This document shows, one piece after another, positions 37,179-47,540 of a stretch of DNA of 64,000 bases. The notes beneath the pieces were generated by a model that saw only the letters and a program-made list of their open reading frames with translations, was not told the DNA's origin and did no database searches. Made by a program: the position numbers and the translations under genes. How positions within the stretch are numbered: the stretch's first letter is position 1; every line of letters begins with the position of its first letter. Location: positions 62,001 through 126,000 of the forward strand of contig NZ_JAGFNY010000002.1 of the NCBI RefSeq assembly GCF_019448115.1. The letters run 5' to 3'. Source of the DNA: Succinivibrio faecicola. GTDB lineage: Bacteria; Pseudomonadota; Gammaproteobacteria; Enterobacterales; Succinivibrionaceae.

Positions 37179-37254
37179 TGGAGCGGGAAACGAGGTTCGA
37201 ACTCGCGACCCTAACCATGGCAAGGTTATGCTCTACCAACTGAGCTATTCCCGC
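37179..37254 (-). tRNA. tRNA-Gly (GCC)
   Basis: The 76-base cloverleaf has acceptor stem GCGGGAA/TTCCCGC, anticodon GCC in CTTGCCATG, GTTCGAA in the T-arm and an encoded CCA after the discriminator T. Confidence 0.97.
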
Positions 37255-37268
37255 ATCCGATGTGTGTC

Positions 37269-37296
37269 ATTATATTGATTTTTTATTGAGTGTCAA
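37269..37296 (-). promoter_or_regulatory. Consensus promoter of tRNA-Gly
   Basis: On the minus strand a perfect TTGACA and a perfect TATAAT are separated by 16 bases, ending about 15 bases before the tRNA. Confidence 0.85.
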
Positions 37297-37750
37297 CACT
37301 TATTAAAAATTTTTTTATTTTTTTTATATTTCTAAATCAATAAGTTAAAAGAAAAATATAAAAATTCTTTTACAGTTTTTATAATAAACGGCTTATATAT
37401 GCTTTTCATTAACAGTGCATAAATGTTCAATCAAATGCAAAAATAGATATTTCATTGATCACATAATTGAAATAAATTTTCTTAAAATCAAAAAAAATCA
37501 TGTTTTGTACATCTGTACATAATTATCTTATTTTTCAAGTAATTATGTAAGAAAATGGCTTATTTTTCCTATTTTGCAACCAACAAAATTAAAAAATAAA
37601 TGAATGTATTAGTAATGACTACTGTTTAAGTCAATAATTTTGTTAGTTTTTTAAATATAATTAAAGCAGATATTTAATGACATTCACGTCATCAAATATC
37701 TAAACAATTATTATAAAAAAAACTTAATCAAACAAACATAAGGAATTACT
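37297..37750. other. Long AT-rich leader region of the first chemoreceptor gene
   Basis: This stretch is unusually AT-rich. It holds two copies of the palindrome TGTACA (37506-37511 and 37514-37519), a TATAAT at 37656-37661, and a large inverted repeat just downstream of it. No gene is seen. Confidence 0.5.
37668..37701 (+). promoter_or_regulatory. Stem-loop at the predicted 5' end of the chemoreceptor mRNA
   Basis: AGATATTTAATGAC and GTCATCAAATATCT form a 14-bp stem with one mismatch around a 6-base loop. The TATAAT at 37656-37661 would start transcription at or next to the first base of the stem, so the hairpin would cap the transcript. Confidence 0.55.
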
Positions 37751-39373
37751 ATGCATGCACTTCTCAGGTCTCTTTCAATAAGGCAGAAGATTGTAATCGG
37801 TTTCATTCTAATCATTATGACTACACTTACACTGGTTGGTTGGTCATTATGTTCACTGTCACAATCAAAAATTAAAGCAGAAGGCTATATTGAATTTTTA
37901 AATCAAAGATATGAAAGAACAAGGCGCTCAGCAGATGCCATTACAAAACTTCAGACTGTTTTAAAAGAAATTGCAACAAATCCAGCTGATGCAAATGACG
38001 CAAATATTGCAAAAATTACAGCAGCAGAAACAGAGCTTAAGGAAGCAACTGATGCTCTTCAGATGCCAAGATATCCAAAAGAAATTGGTGCTGTAAAGGA
38101 GAATGCAAAAGAATATATTTCATTAGTCAATACAAAATTCCTGCCATTATTAAATTCTGATTCTTCAGAAAAGAAGCACAAGTTAGTTGATCTTGTTTAT
38201 GTTGACATGGCAAAAAGCTTTTTTGCCGTTACAGATTATATCACTATCGTAAACGGATATCAGATTAGAGAAACAAAATCTAAAATGTCCACTTTAACAT
38301 CAAGTTCTACAAAATTTGTTCTTCTTGTCTTCACAGTCATCGAAATAGTTATTGCTGCATTCTTATCAGCATACATTCCAAATGTTATCGTAGGCCAGTT
38401 AAAAGGCATATCAAAGCATGCATTGGAGCTGGCAAAAGGCGATCTGACAAGAGAAATTTTCGTAAAACGACATGATGAATTCAAGCATCTAGTTGAAGAT
38501 CTGGAACAAATGCGTCAGTCATGGCGTAAGAATATCGGCGATATTATTGAAATTACTAATACTGTCAGTGCTGCATTTGAAGGTATCGGGCAGTCAGCTG
38601 AAAAAATTAATACGACTGCATATGATAATCAGTCAAGGGCTGTAACTGTTGCTGCAGCATCAGAGCAGATGGTTTCAACTACAGCTGATATTGCAAAGAA
38701 CTGTGAACAGGCATCAGCAACAGCTGAAGAGTCCTCAAATTCAACTACAAGAGGTACTCATGAGGTTCACGATATTATCGACAAACTTACAAGCCAGATC
38801 GAAAAGACAAAAGAAGATGCAAAACTTGTTCAGAAACTTGCAGATCAAGCTGTTAAGATCGGGACTATCGTTCAAACCATTGACGATATTGCCTCTCAGA
38901 CAAACCTTCTTGCTTTAAATGCTGCAATTGAGGCTGCAAGAGCTGGTGAAGCTGGTAAGGGATTTGCTGTGGTAGCAGATGAAGTTCGTGCACTTGCATC
39001 AAGAACATCTTCATCTACGCAGGAAATCACAAAGATGGTTACACAGATTCAGACTGATGCCCGTGCTGCAGATGATGCTATGCAGTTATCAGTAAACAGC
39101 ATGGATTCTCTTGCTAACGAAGCTAGTGGCATCGACACAATTCTGAACGAAATCAACGATACAGTAAGCACAGTTTCATCTCAGATTTCTCAGATTGCTA
39201 CTGCTGCTGAAGAACAGACAGTAGCAACATCAGAAATATCTTCAAATATGAAGAATATTACGGATGACTCAAAGGTTCTTACCGATTCTATTGATTCAGT
39301 CAATAAAGAAATGCAAGACTCAAACGATCAGCTTGCAAAACTTATTGTTATGGTCAATACATTTAAGCTCTAA
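37751..39373 (+). CDS. Methyl-accepting chemotaxis protein
   Basis: The 540-residue receptor has a membrane helix (about 12-36), a periplasmic helical sensor domain (about 37-186), a second membrane helix (about 188-211), a HAMP domain (about 212-265) and a long signalling coiled coil. The conserved tip is [20 protein letters not shown] with [18 protein letters not shown]. The C-terminus lacks a CheR-docking pentapeptide. The ligand is unknown. GGAA lies just before the ATG. It is a paralogue of the next gene, and both share a sensor motif with core RYPxEIGAVK. Confidence 0.95.
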   Translation: MHALLRSLSIRQKIVIGFILIIMTTLTLVGWSLCSLSQSKIKAEGYIEFLNQRYERTRRSADAITKLQTVLKEIATNPADANDANIAKITAAETELKEATDALQMPRYPKEIGAVKENAKEYISLVNTKFLPLLNSDSSEKKHKLVDLVYVDMAKSFFAVTDYITIVNGYQIRETKSKMSTLTSSSTKFVLLVFTVIEIVIAAFLSAYIPNVIVGQLKGISKHALELAKGDLTREIFVKRHDEFKHLVEDLEQMRQSWRKNIGDIIEITNTVSAAFEGIGQSAEKINTTAYDNQSRAVTVAAASEQMVSTTADIAKNCEQASATAEESSNSTTRGTHEVHDIIDKLTSQIEKTKEDAKLVQKLADQAVKIGTIVQTIDDIASQTNLLALNAAIEAARAGEAGKGFAVVADEVRALASRTSSSTQEITKMVTQIQTDARAADDAMQLSVNSMDSLANEASGIDTILNEINDTVSTVSSQISQIATAAEEQTVATSEISSNMKNITDDSKVLTDSIDSVNKEMQDSNDQLAKLIVMVNTFKL

Positions 39374-39398
39374 TTCAAAATTTGTACATTCCTTTTGA

Positions 39399-39429
39399 GA
39401 CCTTAACGTTCTGTTAAGGTCTTTTTTCT
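39399..39429 (+). terminator. Terminator between the two chemoreceptor genes
   Basis: GACCTTAAC, loop GTTCT and GTTAAGGTC are followed by TTTTTT. The second receptor gene therefore probably has its own promoter. Confidence 0.88.
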
Positions 39430-39593
39430 GTGATATATGTATATGTACTAGATTTATTTCACTTCAAAAGCGTGAAGAGTTTCAAAATTATCGGTTTTAT
39501 ATACCTTTTTTAACCTTTCACGTATATATGATTAAGAAAGATGGAACTTGCCGTCTAATAATAAAAATTCAAACTATAACATCGGACAGCACT

Positions 39594-41192
39594 ATGAACT
39601 TTCTTGAAAATATATCTATAAAAAAGAAACTAATATTAAGCTATTCACTTCTTATTTTTGTTTCATTTGTCCTTGCATGGACATGTATTTCAAATATGCT
39701 ATCTGTAAAGAGTGTAGCAGGATTTGTACATACCACTCTTCAAGAACGATATGGAAGAACAAGAGCTACTGCAGACTATGCTTTTGAAATTGTTGACGCA
39801 GTTGAAAAGATTATTGATGGCAACAATGTTGATGCTCAGCTACAAATGATTTCTCAGTTCGCACCCAAAATGAATGCGGCTCAAGAAAAACTGCAGATGA
39901 CAAGATATCCAACTGAAATCGGTGCGGTAAAACAGGCTTCAAAGAAATTTTTATCATTCTTAAATAACGAGGTTATTCCAAACATTAAGGATCCTAAAAA
40001 ATTTGCTTATGTATATAACAATAAAATGTTGCCTCAGTTTGTAATCATCCAGAAAAATATTGTTAAGGTTAACGGTTATCAGATTAATGCAACAAAAGCC
40101 TCTGTAGAAGGGCTTATCTCAAATGCACCTCTTATCACAGCAACGATTGTTACTCTACTTGAAATAGGTATTGCAATCTTCATTGTTTTCTCAATGCCAA
40201 AACTAATTGTCAGCAGCATAAACAAGGTAATAAAAATTGCAGAAAAGCTTGAAAATTGTCAGTTAGATGAAGAAATATCATTCAGACGAAAGGATGAGTT
40301 CAGACCTCTTCTTGTAGCATTTGAAAATATGAGAAGCTCATGGCATGCAAGCATTTCAAAGATTCACGGCATCACAAACAATATTCACGATACCATGAAC
40401 AGAATTTACAATGAAACGCAGAACATGAGTAATGTTGCCCATGATAACGAATCTCACTCTATTACTGTTGCTGCAGCTTCAGAGGAAATGGTTTCAACTA
40501 CAGCTGATATTGCAAAGAACTGTGAACATGCATCTCAAAGTGCTAATGAATCATCTGAGTGCACTGAAAACGGCATAATGCGAGTTGAACAAACAATTAA
40601 TCTTTTAAACGATCAGATAGAAAAATCAAAAGACGACGCTAGACTTGTTAAAGAGCTTGCAACTCAGGCTGAGAAGATTGGAACAATTGTTCAGACAATT
40701 GATGATATTGCATCACAGACAAATCTTCTTGCTCTAAATGCTGCAATTGAGGCTGCAAGAGCTGGCGAGGCTGGAAAGGGATTTGCTGTTGTAGCAGATG
40801 AGGTAAGAGCATTAGCTTCAAGAACATCCAAGTCAACTTCAGAGATTACCAGCATGGTATTTCAGATTCAAAACGATGCAAGAAATGCTGATGAAGCTAT
40901 GCAGGCATCCTCAAAAACAATGGATACAATTTCATCTGAGGCATCGGAACTTCATAATATCCTTCATGAAATTACACAGAGAGTTAATGAAGTAAATACC
41001 CAGATTTTGCAGATTTCAGCAGCAGCAGAACAACAGACAACTGCAACAGCTGAAATTTCATCAAATATGAAAAACATCACTGACGGTTCAAAAAATCTTG
41101 CATATGGTAATGCTTCAATCAATGAAAGCGTAGAAAACACAAATCAGAATGTAGCAGTTCTTACCGATATTGTTAATAAGTTCGTGATTTAA
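39594..41192 (+). CDS. Methyl-accepting chemotaxis protein (paralogue)
   Basis: The layout equals that of the preceding receptor: membrane helix (about 13-34), periplasmic helical sensor, second membrane helix (about 185-207), HAMP and signalling domain with the same tip sequence. ATG at 39594 gives [18 protein letters not shown], which aligns with the start of the neighbour; the open frame extends 22 codons further upstream. The sensor domains differ overall but keep the [13 protein letters not shown] and NGYQI motifs. No CheR pentapeptide is present at the end. Confidence 0.94.
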   Translation: MNFLENISIKKKLILSYSLLIFVSFVLAWTCISNMLSVKSVAGFVHTTLQERYGRTRATADYAFEIVDAVEKIIDGNNVDAQLQMISQFAPKMNAAQEKLQMTRYPTEIGAVKQASKKFLSFLNNEVIPNIKDPKKFAYVYNNKMLPQFVIIQKNIVKVNGYQINATKASVEGLISNAPLITATIVTLLEIGIAIFIVFSMPKLIVSSINKVIKIAEKLENCQLDEEISFRRKDEFRPLLVAFENMRSSWHASISKIHGITNNIHDTMNRIYNETQNMSNVAHDNESHSITVAAASEEMVSTTADIAKNCEHASQSANESSECTENGIMRVEQTINLLNDQIEKSKDDARLVKELATQAEKIGTIVQTIDDIASQTNLLALNAAIEAARAGEAGKGFAVVADEVRALASRTSKSTSEITSMVFQIQNDARNADEAMQASSKTMDTISSEASELHNILHEITQRVNEVNTQILQISAAAEQQTTATAEISSNMKNITDGSKNLAYGNASINESVENTNQNVAVLTDIVNKFVI

Positions 41193-41213
41193 GATAAGAT
41201 TTCTCTTAATTTT

Positions 41214-41246
41214 GCCTTCAAAGGATTAAACTTTGAAGGCTTTTTA
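41214..41246 (+). terminator. Terminator of the second chemoreceptor gene
   Basis: GCCTTCAAAG, a 7-base loop and CTTTGAAGGC are followed by TTTTT. Confidence 0.88.
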
Positions 41247-41282
41247 TTCAACTATTGAAGAAGACAAATATGTTGTGTTTTC

Positions 41283-41311
41283 TTGAAAGATATAAAATCG
41301 ACTGTTAGAAT
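41283..41311 (+). promoter_or_regulatory. Promoter of psd
   Basis: TTGAAA and TAGAAT are separated by exactly 17 bases, about 30 bases before the psd ATG. Confidence 0.68.
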
Positions 41312-41341
41312 GCAGTTAGTTAACAAAATAAAGGTATATAT

Positions 41342-42247
41342 ATGACATTTACAACTGCTCTTTTAAAAGTTGTCCAGTTTATTACCCCTTTTACTACACT
41401 GACATCTTTATCAGCAAAGCTGACAGATGTTCCTATGGGAAAATTCACACAGTTTTTAATCAGAAATTTCATTAAGACCTTCAATATTAATATGGAAGAG
41501 ATCGCAAACAAGGATATTCTTTCATACAAAACATTCAATGAATTCTTTATTAGAAAACTATCAGAAGGTGAAAGACCTATTGATACTGAAGCTTTGGCAG
41601 TTTCACCTGTTGATGGAACAATAGGCCAGGCAGGCGCTATAAAAAACGGTCTTTTAATTCAGGCAAAAGGTCTTGATTATTCTCTTAAAGCTCTTGTTGG
41701 TGGTGACAAAGCTGACAGTAATTTCTTTGAAGATGGAAACTTTGCCTGTATCTATCTGTCACCTTCTAATTATCACAGAATTCATATGCCAATTGATGGC
41801 ACACTAGTTAAGACAATACATGTTCCAGGAGAGCTCTTCCCTGTTGGTACAAGAAATATTTCAAACACCAAAAATCTTTATACAAGAAACGAAAGACTTG
41901 TATGTATCTTCCAGACTCAAATTGGCCATATAGCTGTAGTCATGGTAGGTGCAGCTCTTGTTGGCAGTATCTCTACAACCTGGGATGGTACTGTAGTAAG
42001 AAGGAAGGGTATTGAAGTTAAGGATTACTCAAAAGAGAATCTTCGTTATAAGAAAGGAGATGAAATCGGCTACTTCAAGTACGGCTCTACTGTTATTGTT
42101 CTTTGGGAAAAGGACGGTGGTGTTCTTCCACTGGATGTCGAACCAGGTCTTGCAGTAAAGATGGGGCGCTCTCTGATTATGGAAGATGCAGCTGAAAGCT
42201 CAAAAGATAACATCAAGCACTCTGATACTGATGATATGAATAACTAG
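41342..42247 (+). CDS. psd: Phosphatidylserine decarboxylase proenzyme
   Basis: Psd forms phosphatidylethanolamine at the inner membrane and matures by self-cleavage to a pyruvoyl enzyme. The 301-residue protein has Asp in SPVDGTI and His in YHRIHMP of the catalytic triad. The cleavage motif reads YGST (247-250) instead of the usual LGST; cleavage would fall between Gly248 and Ser249. The neighbourhood with frdABCD recalls the E. coli map. AAAGG lies before the ATG. Confidence 0.95.
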   Translation: MTFTTALLKVVQFITPFTTLTSLSAKLTDVPMGKFTQFLIRNFIKTFNINMEEIANKDILSYKTFNEFFIRKLSEGERPIDTEALAVSPVDGTIGQAGAIKNGLLIQAKGLDYSLKALVGGDKADSNFFEDGNFACIYLSPSNYHRIHMPIDGTLVKTIHVPGELFPVGTRNISNTKNLYTRNERLVCIFQTQIGHIAVVMVGAALVGSISTTWDGTVVRRKGIEVKDYSKENLRYKKGDEIGYFKYGSTVIVLWEKDGGVLPLDVEPGLAVKMGRSLIMEDAAESSKDNIKHSDTDDMNN

Positions 42248-42268
42248 ACAGCTCTACTGACGAAATAA

Positions 42269-42293
42269 GGTCACATTTATTGTGACCCTTTTT
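42269..42293 (+). terminator. Terminator of psd
   Basis: GGTCACA, a 5-base loop and TGTGACC are followed by CTTTTT. Confidence 0.85.
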
Positions 42294-42340
42294 GTATTCA
42301 AAAATAAAAAACTGCCCCTTCAATGCGTGATTTCATGCAC

Positions 42341-42380
42341 AAATCTAGTAAAAAAAACTTAATTCTAAAATACTAGATTT
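42341..42380. repeat. Perfect 10-bp inverted repeat upstream of frdA
   Basis: AAATCTAGTA at 42341-42350 is matched exactly by TACTAGATTT at 42371-42380 across a 20-base spacer, followed by a T-rich tract. It lies upstream of the frd promoter and could be an operator or a second terminator. Confidence 0.5.
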
Positions 42381-42430
42381 ATTTTTTTATTATTTTTCAA
42401 CACGTTAATAAAAACTGACATTTAAAATTC

Positions 42431-42459
42431 TTAAAAAGAAATTTATTTTCAGCTATAAT
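42431..42459 (+). promoter_or_regulatory. Promoter of the frd operon
   Basis: TTAAAA and a perfect TATAAT are separated by 17 bases. Transcription would start near 42467, leaving a leader of about 70 bases. No FNR-type site is recognised. Confidence 0.6.
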
Positions 42460-42492
42460 TAACGTGATTTTTTGCTTGCTATCCAAAGATAC

Positions 42493-42507
42493 TGTGCATA
42501 ATGCACA
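42493..42507 (+). promoter_or_regulatory. Palindrome in the frd leader
   Basis: TGTGCAT-A-ATGCACA is a perfect palindrome about 25 bases after the predicted start of transcription, followed by TAATTTTTTT. It could be a regulator site or a weak attenuator-like hairpin. Confidence 0.45.
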
Positions 42508-42535
42508 TAATTTTTTTGGTTATTAGGAGATTCAC

Positions 42536-44344
42536 GTGGAAAAATATCAAGCTGATGTTGCGATCGTGGGTGCTGGTGGTACTGGTCTTCGTGCAGCTAT
42601 TGCTGTAGCACAGGCCGATCCAAAACTTCGTGTTGCACTCATTTCAAAAGTATATCCAATGCGTTCACACACTGTTGCTGCCGAAGGTGGTGCTGCAGGT
42701 GTAGTAAGAGATGATGATTCTTATCAGAAGCACTTTGAAGATACAGTTGCTGGTGGTGACTGGCTTTGTGAACAGGACGTTGTAGAACGTTTCGTTCGTC
42801 AGGCTCCAGAAGAATTATATCAGTTAGAGCACTGGGGCTGTCCTTGGAGCCGCAAGCCAGATGGCAATGTTAACGTTCGTCGTTTCGGTGGTATGAAGGT
42901 TCCTCGCACCTGGTTCGCAGCTGATAAGTCTGGTTTCCACATGTTACATACTCTATACCAGACATCAGTAAAATTCCCTTCAATTCAGCGCTTTGATGAG
43001 CACTTCGTTTTAGATCTTCTAGTTGAAGATGGCGAGTGCCGCGGTGTTGTTTGCTATGATCTTCAGAACGGTGTATTCCGTCAGATCAATGCTAAGGCAG
43101 TATTCTTAGCTACTGGTGGTGCAGGTCGTTGCTATCTGTTCAATACCAACGGTGGTATCGTTACCGGTGACGGTATGGCATTAGCTTATCGTCATGGCGT
43201 ACCTTTACGTGATATGGAATTCGTTCAGTATCACCCAACCGGCTTATTAGGTTGCGGTCTGTTAATGACTGAAGGTTGTCGTGGTGAGGGTGGTGTTCTT
43301 TATAACAAGGACGGCTACCGTTACTTACAGGATTACGGTTTAGGCCCTGAGACTCCAGTTGGCCAGCCAAAGAACAAGTACATGGAATTAGGTCCACGTG
43401 ATCGTCTGTCACAGGCTTTCTGGAACGAATCAAAGAAGGGTCGTACCATTAAGTACCCATTAGGTGAGGCTGTTCACTTAGACTTAACTCACTTAGGTGA
43501 AAAGTACTTACACGAGCGTCTACCATTAATCTGCGAATTAGCTCAGACTTACTCAGGTGTTGATCCTGTTAAGCAGCCAGTTCCAGTACGTCCTGTTGTT
43601 CACTATACAATGGGTGGTATTGAGACTGACGGCAATACCCAGACTCGTATGCCAGGTCTATATGCTGGTGGTGAGTGTGCTTCAGTAGGTATCCATGGTG
43701 CAAACCGTTTAGGTTCTAACTCATTAGTTGAGACCATCGTATTCGGTAAGATCGGTGGTGACGCTATGGCAGAAAGAGCACACCAGATTAAGGATCACGA
43801 TTCAGCAGAGCTAGATCGTCAGGCTGAGGCAGCTCAGGCACGTGCACTTTCATTATTCGATGTTAAGGGCACTGAGTCATTATCTAAGATCCGTCATGAG
43901 ATGGGTCAGACAATGGAAGAAGGCGTTGGTATCTATCGTGAAGAAGAATCAATGCAGAAGACCATTGACACCTTAAAGGAATTACAGAAGCGCGTTAAGA
44001 ACGTTGGCTTAACCGACAGAGGTCGTGTATTCAATACTGAATGGATGAACTTAATCGAGTTAGGTTACACCCTAGACGTTGCTCAGTGTATGGTTCACTC
44101 AGCAATCAACCGTAAGGAATCACGTGGTTCACACCAGCGTTTAGATGGCCCTAACGGTGCATACAGACAGCGTGATGACGAAAACTTCTTAAAGCACTCA
44201 CTAGCTTTCAAAGTTGCTGGTGCAGATGAGCCAGAAATTAAGTACAGCGATGTTAAGATCACAACCTTCCAGCCTGCTAAGCGTGTATACGGTGCTGAAG
44301 CAGAAGCTGCTGAAGCTGCAAGAAAGGCAAAGGAGGCTAAATAA
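42536..44344 (+). CDS. frdA: Fumarate reductase flavoprotein subunit
   Basis: FrdA reduces fumarate to succinate on the cytoplasmic side of the membrane. The 602-residue subunit has the FAD-binding [10 protein letters not shown] and the histidine for covalent FAD in [11 protein letters not shown]. The catalytic region includes HPTG and the block [13 protein letters not shown]. The start is GTG with AGGAG 7 bases upstream. Codons are strongly biased (many TTA and GGT), suggesting high expression. The stop overlaps the frdB ATG by one base. The four-gene order favours fumarate reductase over succinate dehydrogenase. Confidence 0.97.
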   Translation: MEKYQADVAIVGAGGTGLRAAIAVAQADPKLRVALISKVYPMRSHTVAAEGGAAGVVRDDDSYQKHFEDTVAGGDWLCEQDVVERFVRQAPEELYQLEHWGCPWSRKPDGNVNVRRFGGMKVPRTWFAADKSGFHMLHTLYQTSVKFPSIQRFDEHFVLDLLVEDGECRGVVCYDLQNGVFRQINAKAVFLATGGAGRCYLFNTNGGIVTGDGMALAYRHGVPLRDMEFVQYHPTGLLGCGLLMTEGCRGEGGVLYNKDGYRYLQDYGLGPETPVGQPKNKYMELGPRDRLSQAFWNESKKGRTIKYPLGEAVHLDLTHLGEKYLHERLPLICELAQTYSGVDPVKQPVPVRPVVHYTMGGIETDGNTQTRMPGLYAGGECASVGIHGANRLGSNSLVETIVFGKIGGDAMAERAHQIKDHDSAELDRQAEAAQARALSLFDVKGTESLSKIRHEMGQTMEEGVGIYREEESMQKTIDTLKELQKRVKNVGLTDRGRVFNTEWMNLIELGYTLDVAQCMVHSAINRKESRGSHQRLDGPNGAYRQRDDENFLKHSLAFKVAGADEPEIKYSDVKITTFQPAKRVYGAEAEAAEAARKAKEAK

Positions 44345-45096
44345 TGGAAGCAACTCAGAAGACTATGAAAGTTACTGTTCTTCGCTATCGCCCAGAGCAG
44401 GACAAAGAGCCTTGGGAACAGACCTTTGATGTTCCTTATCACAAGGACACCTCAGTATTAGAGGCTCTTTTCTACATCAAAGACAACTTTGAGCCAAGCC
44501 TATCTTTCCGTTGGTCATGCCGTATGGCTGTCTGCGGTTCATGTGGTATGATGGTTAATGGTGTTCCTCACTTAGCATGTAAGACCTTCTTACGTGACTA
44601 CGAAGGCAAGTCAATGAAGATTGAGCCATTAGCAAACTTCCCAATCGAGCGTGATCTTGTTGTTGACTTAAGCGATCTGATTGAAAAGATTGAGCGCATC
44701 AAGCCTTACATCATTCCTGATGCTAAGAATGCTAACATGCCATTAAACAAGAACTTCAAGCAGACTCCTATGCAGATGGAAGCTTACTTACAGTTCGCTC
44801 AGTGTATCAACTGTGGTTGCTGTTATGCAGCATGTCCTCAGTACAAGCTAAATCCTAAGTTCATCGGCCCTGCAGCGTTAACATTATTATATCGTTACAA
44901 TGTTGATAACCGTGACGCTGGTGCTAAGTTAAGAGCTCCTTTCCTAAATTCAGAGGAAGGTGCTTGGAGCTGTACTTTCGTTGGCTACTGCTCAGAAGTA
45001 TGTCCAAAACACGTAGATCCTTCTTCAGCTATTCAGTTAGGTAAGAAGATGAGTGCTACTGATTACGTATTTAACATGATCAAACCGGAGCATTAA
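44344..45096 (+). CDS. frdB: Fumarate reductase iron-sulfur subunit
   Basis: FrdB carries electrons from the membrane quinol site to FrdA. The [2Fe-2S] ligands are in [12 protein letters not shown] and the following [16 protein letters not shown] holds the [4Fe-4S] ligands, and [12 protein letters not shown] the [3Fe-4S] ligands. The 250-residue length is normal. It overlaps frdA by one base and is followed by frdC after 2 bases. Confidence 0.97.
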   Translation: MEATQKTMKVTVLRYRPEQDKEPWEQTFDVPYHKDTSVLEALFYIKDNFEPSLSFRWSCRMAVCGSCGMMVNGVPHLACKTFLRDYEGKSMKIEPLANFPIERDLVVDLSDLIEKIERIKPYIIPDAKNANMPLNKNFKQTPMQMEAYLQFAQCINCGCCYAACPQYKLNPKFIGPAALTLLYRYNVDNRDAGAKLRAPFLNSEEGAWSCTFVGYCSEVCPKHVDPSSAIQLGKKMSATDYVFNMIKPEH

Positions 45097-45098
45097 TA

Positions 45099-45551
45099 AT
45101 GAGCGAAGTTAAATCATATCGTAAGCCATACAACCCACCAGTAAAGAAAGCTACCTGGTGGCTTGAGAATCCATTCTATGTATTCTATATGGTTCGTGAA
45201 GCTACTGCTGTACTAGCATTATTTGCTGTTCTTGAGATCGTACTTGGTATCTTCTCATTAGCATTATGTGAGTACTCACAGGCTGCTACATTAACCGGCA
45301 TTTCACCATACATCTGGTACTTACAGGACTTCCTGGGTAATCCAGTAGTTATGGGTTTAAATGTTGTAATTCTTGTTTCACAGCTATTCCATGCTGTAAC
45401 TTGGTTCGCTCTTATGCCAAAAGCTGTTCGTGTATTCATGAACAAAAACTCAACCGAGTTATTACCAGAGTGGGTTACTAAAGCTGCATTATATGCAGGC
45501 TTAATTGGTGCTACCGTTGTAATCCTAGCTGTTGCTTACTTAACCAAATAA
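45099..45551 (+). CDS. frdC: Fumarate reductase membrane anchor subunit C
   Basis: The 150-residue protein has three membrane helices (about 35-55, 75-102 and 125-147), as expected of the FrdC anchor, which together with FrdD forms the menaquinol site. RKPYNPPVKKATWWLENPFY at the N-terminus and SQLFHAVTWF in helix 2 are family features. It lies between frdB and frdD. Confidence 0.94.
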   Translation: MSEVKSYRKPYNPPVKKATWWLENPFYVFYMVREATAVLALFAVLEIVLGIFSLALCEYSQAATLTGISPYIWYLQDFLGNPVVMGLNVVILVSQLFHAVTWFALMPKAVRVFMNKNSTELLPEWVTKAALYAGLIGATVVILAVAYLTK

Positions 45552-45563
45552 GGAGAATTTACA

Positions 45564-45941
45564 ATGCGTCAGTTCTTACCAACCCGTTCAGATGAGCCAA
45601 TGTACTGGTTATTATTTGGTGCAGGCGGTATGGTTGCATCAATGGTATTACCAGCAATCATGGTGGTTTTAATCGCTGCAGGTTATACCTCAGATGATTT
45701 AAACAGCGGCTTTTTAAACCTAAACCAGGTTCACAACATCTTCTCTAACTGGCTATTAAGCCTGATCGTTTTTGGTGTTGTATTCCTGTTATCATTCTAT
45801 GCTCTGCACAGAATGCACCATTCTAGCCATGACTTTGGTATTCATTCAAAACTTACCTGGTACATCGCTTATGGTCTTGCAGCTGCAGTATCATTCGTAT
45901 CATTAGGTTTACAGCTTTTAATGTACGTTAAATACTTCTAA
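45564..45941 (+). CDS. frdD: Fumarate reductase membrane anchor subunit D
   Basis: The 125-residue protein has three membrane helices. RSDEPMYWLLFGAGGMVASM near the start and LHRMHHSSHDFGIH between helices 2 and 3 match the FrdD family. AGGAG lies before the ATG. It completes the frdABCD complex. Confidence 0.94.
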   Translation: MRQFLPTRSDEPMYWLLFGAGGMVASMVLPAIMVVLIAAGYTSDDLNSGFLNLNQVHNIFSNWLLSLIVFGVVFLLSFYALHRMHHSSHDFGIHSKLTWYIAYGLAAAVSFVSLGLQLLMYVKYF

Positions 45942-45966
45942 TTTAAGGTATTTAAATACTTGAAAT

Positions 45967-45997
45967 ATCGGGGGATTTTATCCCCCGATTATTTTTG
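45967..45997 (+). terminator. Terminator of frdABCD
   Basis: ATCGGGGGA, a 5-base loop and TCCCCCGAT are followed by TATTTTTG. Confidence 0.88.
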
Positions 45998-46038
45998 ATA
46001 ACATTAATCAAAAATTAACATAAATCACAAAATTTTTC

Positions 46039-46047
46039 TGATATAAT
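46039..46047 (+). promoter_or_regulatory. Extended -10 promoter of pyk
   Basis: TGATATAAT is an extended -10 element about 60 bases before the pyk ATG; the -35 is weak. The bases after it (CGTGATTTTT) are the same as those after the frd -10 box. Confidence 0.58.
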
Positions 46048-46105
46048 TTGCCGTGATTTTTAAACAACTATTCATCAACCTTAACTCCATCTGGAGAGTA
46101 TTATT

Positions 46106-47518
46106 ATGAAAAAGACTAAAATGGTCTGCACTATCGGTCCTAAATCCGAGAAGCGCGAAATCATGGAAACCCTATTATCTACTGGTATGAACGTAATGCG
46201 TTTAAACTTCTCTCACGGTGACTTCGAAGAGCACGGTGGTCGTATTACCAATATCAACGATATCATGGAAAAGACTGGCAAGATCTTTGCTGTTCTTTTA
46301 GATACCAAGGGTCCAGAAATCAGAACATGCGATCTAGAAAATGGTGAAGATGTTTCTTTAAAGACTGGCGATGTAATCACTTTATGCGCTGATGCATCAT
46401 TTGTTGGTAACAAGTCAAAAGTTGGCGTTACCTATCCAGACTTAGCAAAAGACTTAAAGGTTGGCTCAACTGTTCTATTAGACGACGGTTTAATCGGCTT
46501 AAAGGTTATCGAGATTTCAGGTACTGACGTTGTTTGTGAAGTTCAGAACAACGGCGACCTAGGTGAGCACAAGGGTGTTAACTTACCATGCACTCACATT
46601 TCAATGCCATTCTTATCAGAGAAGGATAAGGGCGACTTATTATTCGGTATCAAGCGTGGCGTAGATTTCATCGCAGCTTCTTTCACAAGAACAAAAGAAG
46701 ACGTTCTTGATATCCGCAACTTCTTAGACGCTAACGGCGGTAACGACATCAAGATCATCTGTAAGATCGAAAACCAGGAAGGTTTAGACAACTTCGAAGA
46801 CATTCTTGCTACTGCTGACGGTATCATGGTTGCACGTGGTGACATGGGTGTTGAAATCCCAGCTCAGGAAGTTATCTTCGCTCAGAAGCATATCATCAAG
46901 CGTTGTAACGAAGTTGGTAAGCCAGTTATCACTGCTACCCAGATGCTTGATTCTATGATCAAGAACCCACGTCCTACCCGTGCAGAGGCAGGTGACGTAA
47001 CCAACGCTATCTTAGACGGTACTGATGCAGTTATGTTATCAGGTGAGTCAGCTAAGGGTAAATACCCACGTGAGGCTGTTTCTACAATGAACACCATCTG
47101 TGAGCGTACTGATGCTTACTGCTTAGAGAACAAGGTTTTACGTCGTGTAGAGTCAAAGCACACTGTAACTGATTCAGCTTGCTTAGCTGCTGTTAAGGAT
47201 GCAGAGAGCTTAGATGCACCAGTTATCGTTGTTGCAACCAACCACGGTCACTCAGCACGTGCAATCCGTAAGTTCAATCCAAATGCAACTATCTTAGCAT
47301 TAACACCAAACATGAAGGCTGCTCGTCAGTTATGTGTAACTCGTGGTGTTGTACCTAAGGTTATCCCTGCATTAAAGTCAACTGACGAATTCTTCGAGCT
47401 TGGCAAGAAGTTCGCTGTTGAGGCTGGTTTAGCTAAGGCTGGCGATAAGATTGTTATGGTTAACGGTGCATTAGTACCTGATGGCGTAACAAACACAATG
47501 TCAGTTCACACTATCTAA
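46106..47518 (+). CDS. pyk: Pyruvate kinase
   Basis: The enzyme makes pyruvate and ATP from phosphoenolpyruvate. The 470-residue protein resembles the type I (PykF) enzyme, with [18 protein letters not shown], the active-site segment [23 protein letters not shown] and [11 protein letters not shown]. Codon use shows the same strong bias as frdABCD, so expression is probably high. GGAG lies 11 bases before the ATG. Confidence 0.97.
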   Translation: MKKTKMVCTIGPKSEKREIMETLLSTGMNVMRLNFSHGDFEEHGGRITNINDIMEKTGKIFAVLLDTKGPEIRTCDLENGEDVSLKTGDVITLCADASFVGNKSKVGVTYPDLAKDLKVGSTVLLDDGLIGLKVIEISGTDVVCEVQNNGDLGEHKGVNLPCTHISMPFLSEKDKGDLLFGIKRGVDFIAASFTRTKEDVLDIRNFLDANGGNDIKIICKIENQEGLDNFEDILATADGIMVARGDMGVEIPAQEVIFAQKHIIKRCNEVGKPVITATQMLDSMIKNPRPTRAEAGDVTNAILDGTDAVMLSGESAKGKYPREAVSTMNTICERTDAYCLENKVLRRVESKHTVTDSACLAAVKDAESLDAPVIVVATNHGHSARAIRKFNPNATILALTPNMKAARQLCVTRGVVPKVIPALKSTDEFFELGKKFAVEAGLAKAGDKIVMVNGALVPDGVTNTMSVHTI

Positions 47519-47540
47519 TAAGATAGTTCACCATTCTTAA

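Noticed and set aside
39460-39530. Sigma-28-like CCGATAAT on the minus strand between the chemoreceptor genes
   Set aside because: It points antisense into the first receptor gene, and no -35 element lies at the right spacing.
42300-42535. FNR or ArcA site in front of frdA
   Set aside because: No TTGAT-N4-ATCAA pattern could be found; only unrelated palindromes are present.
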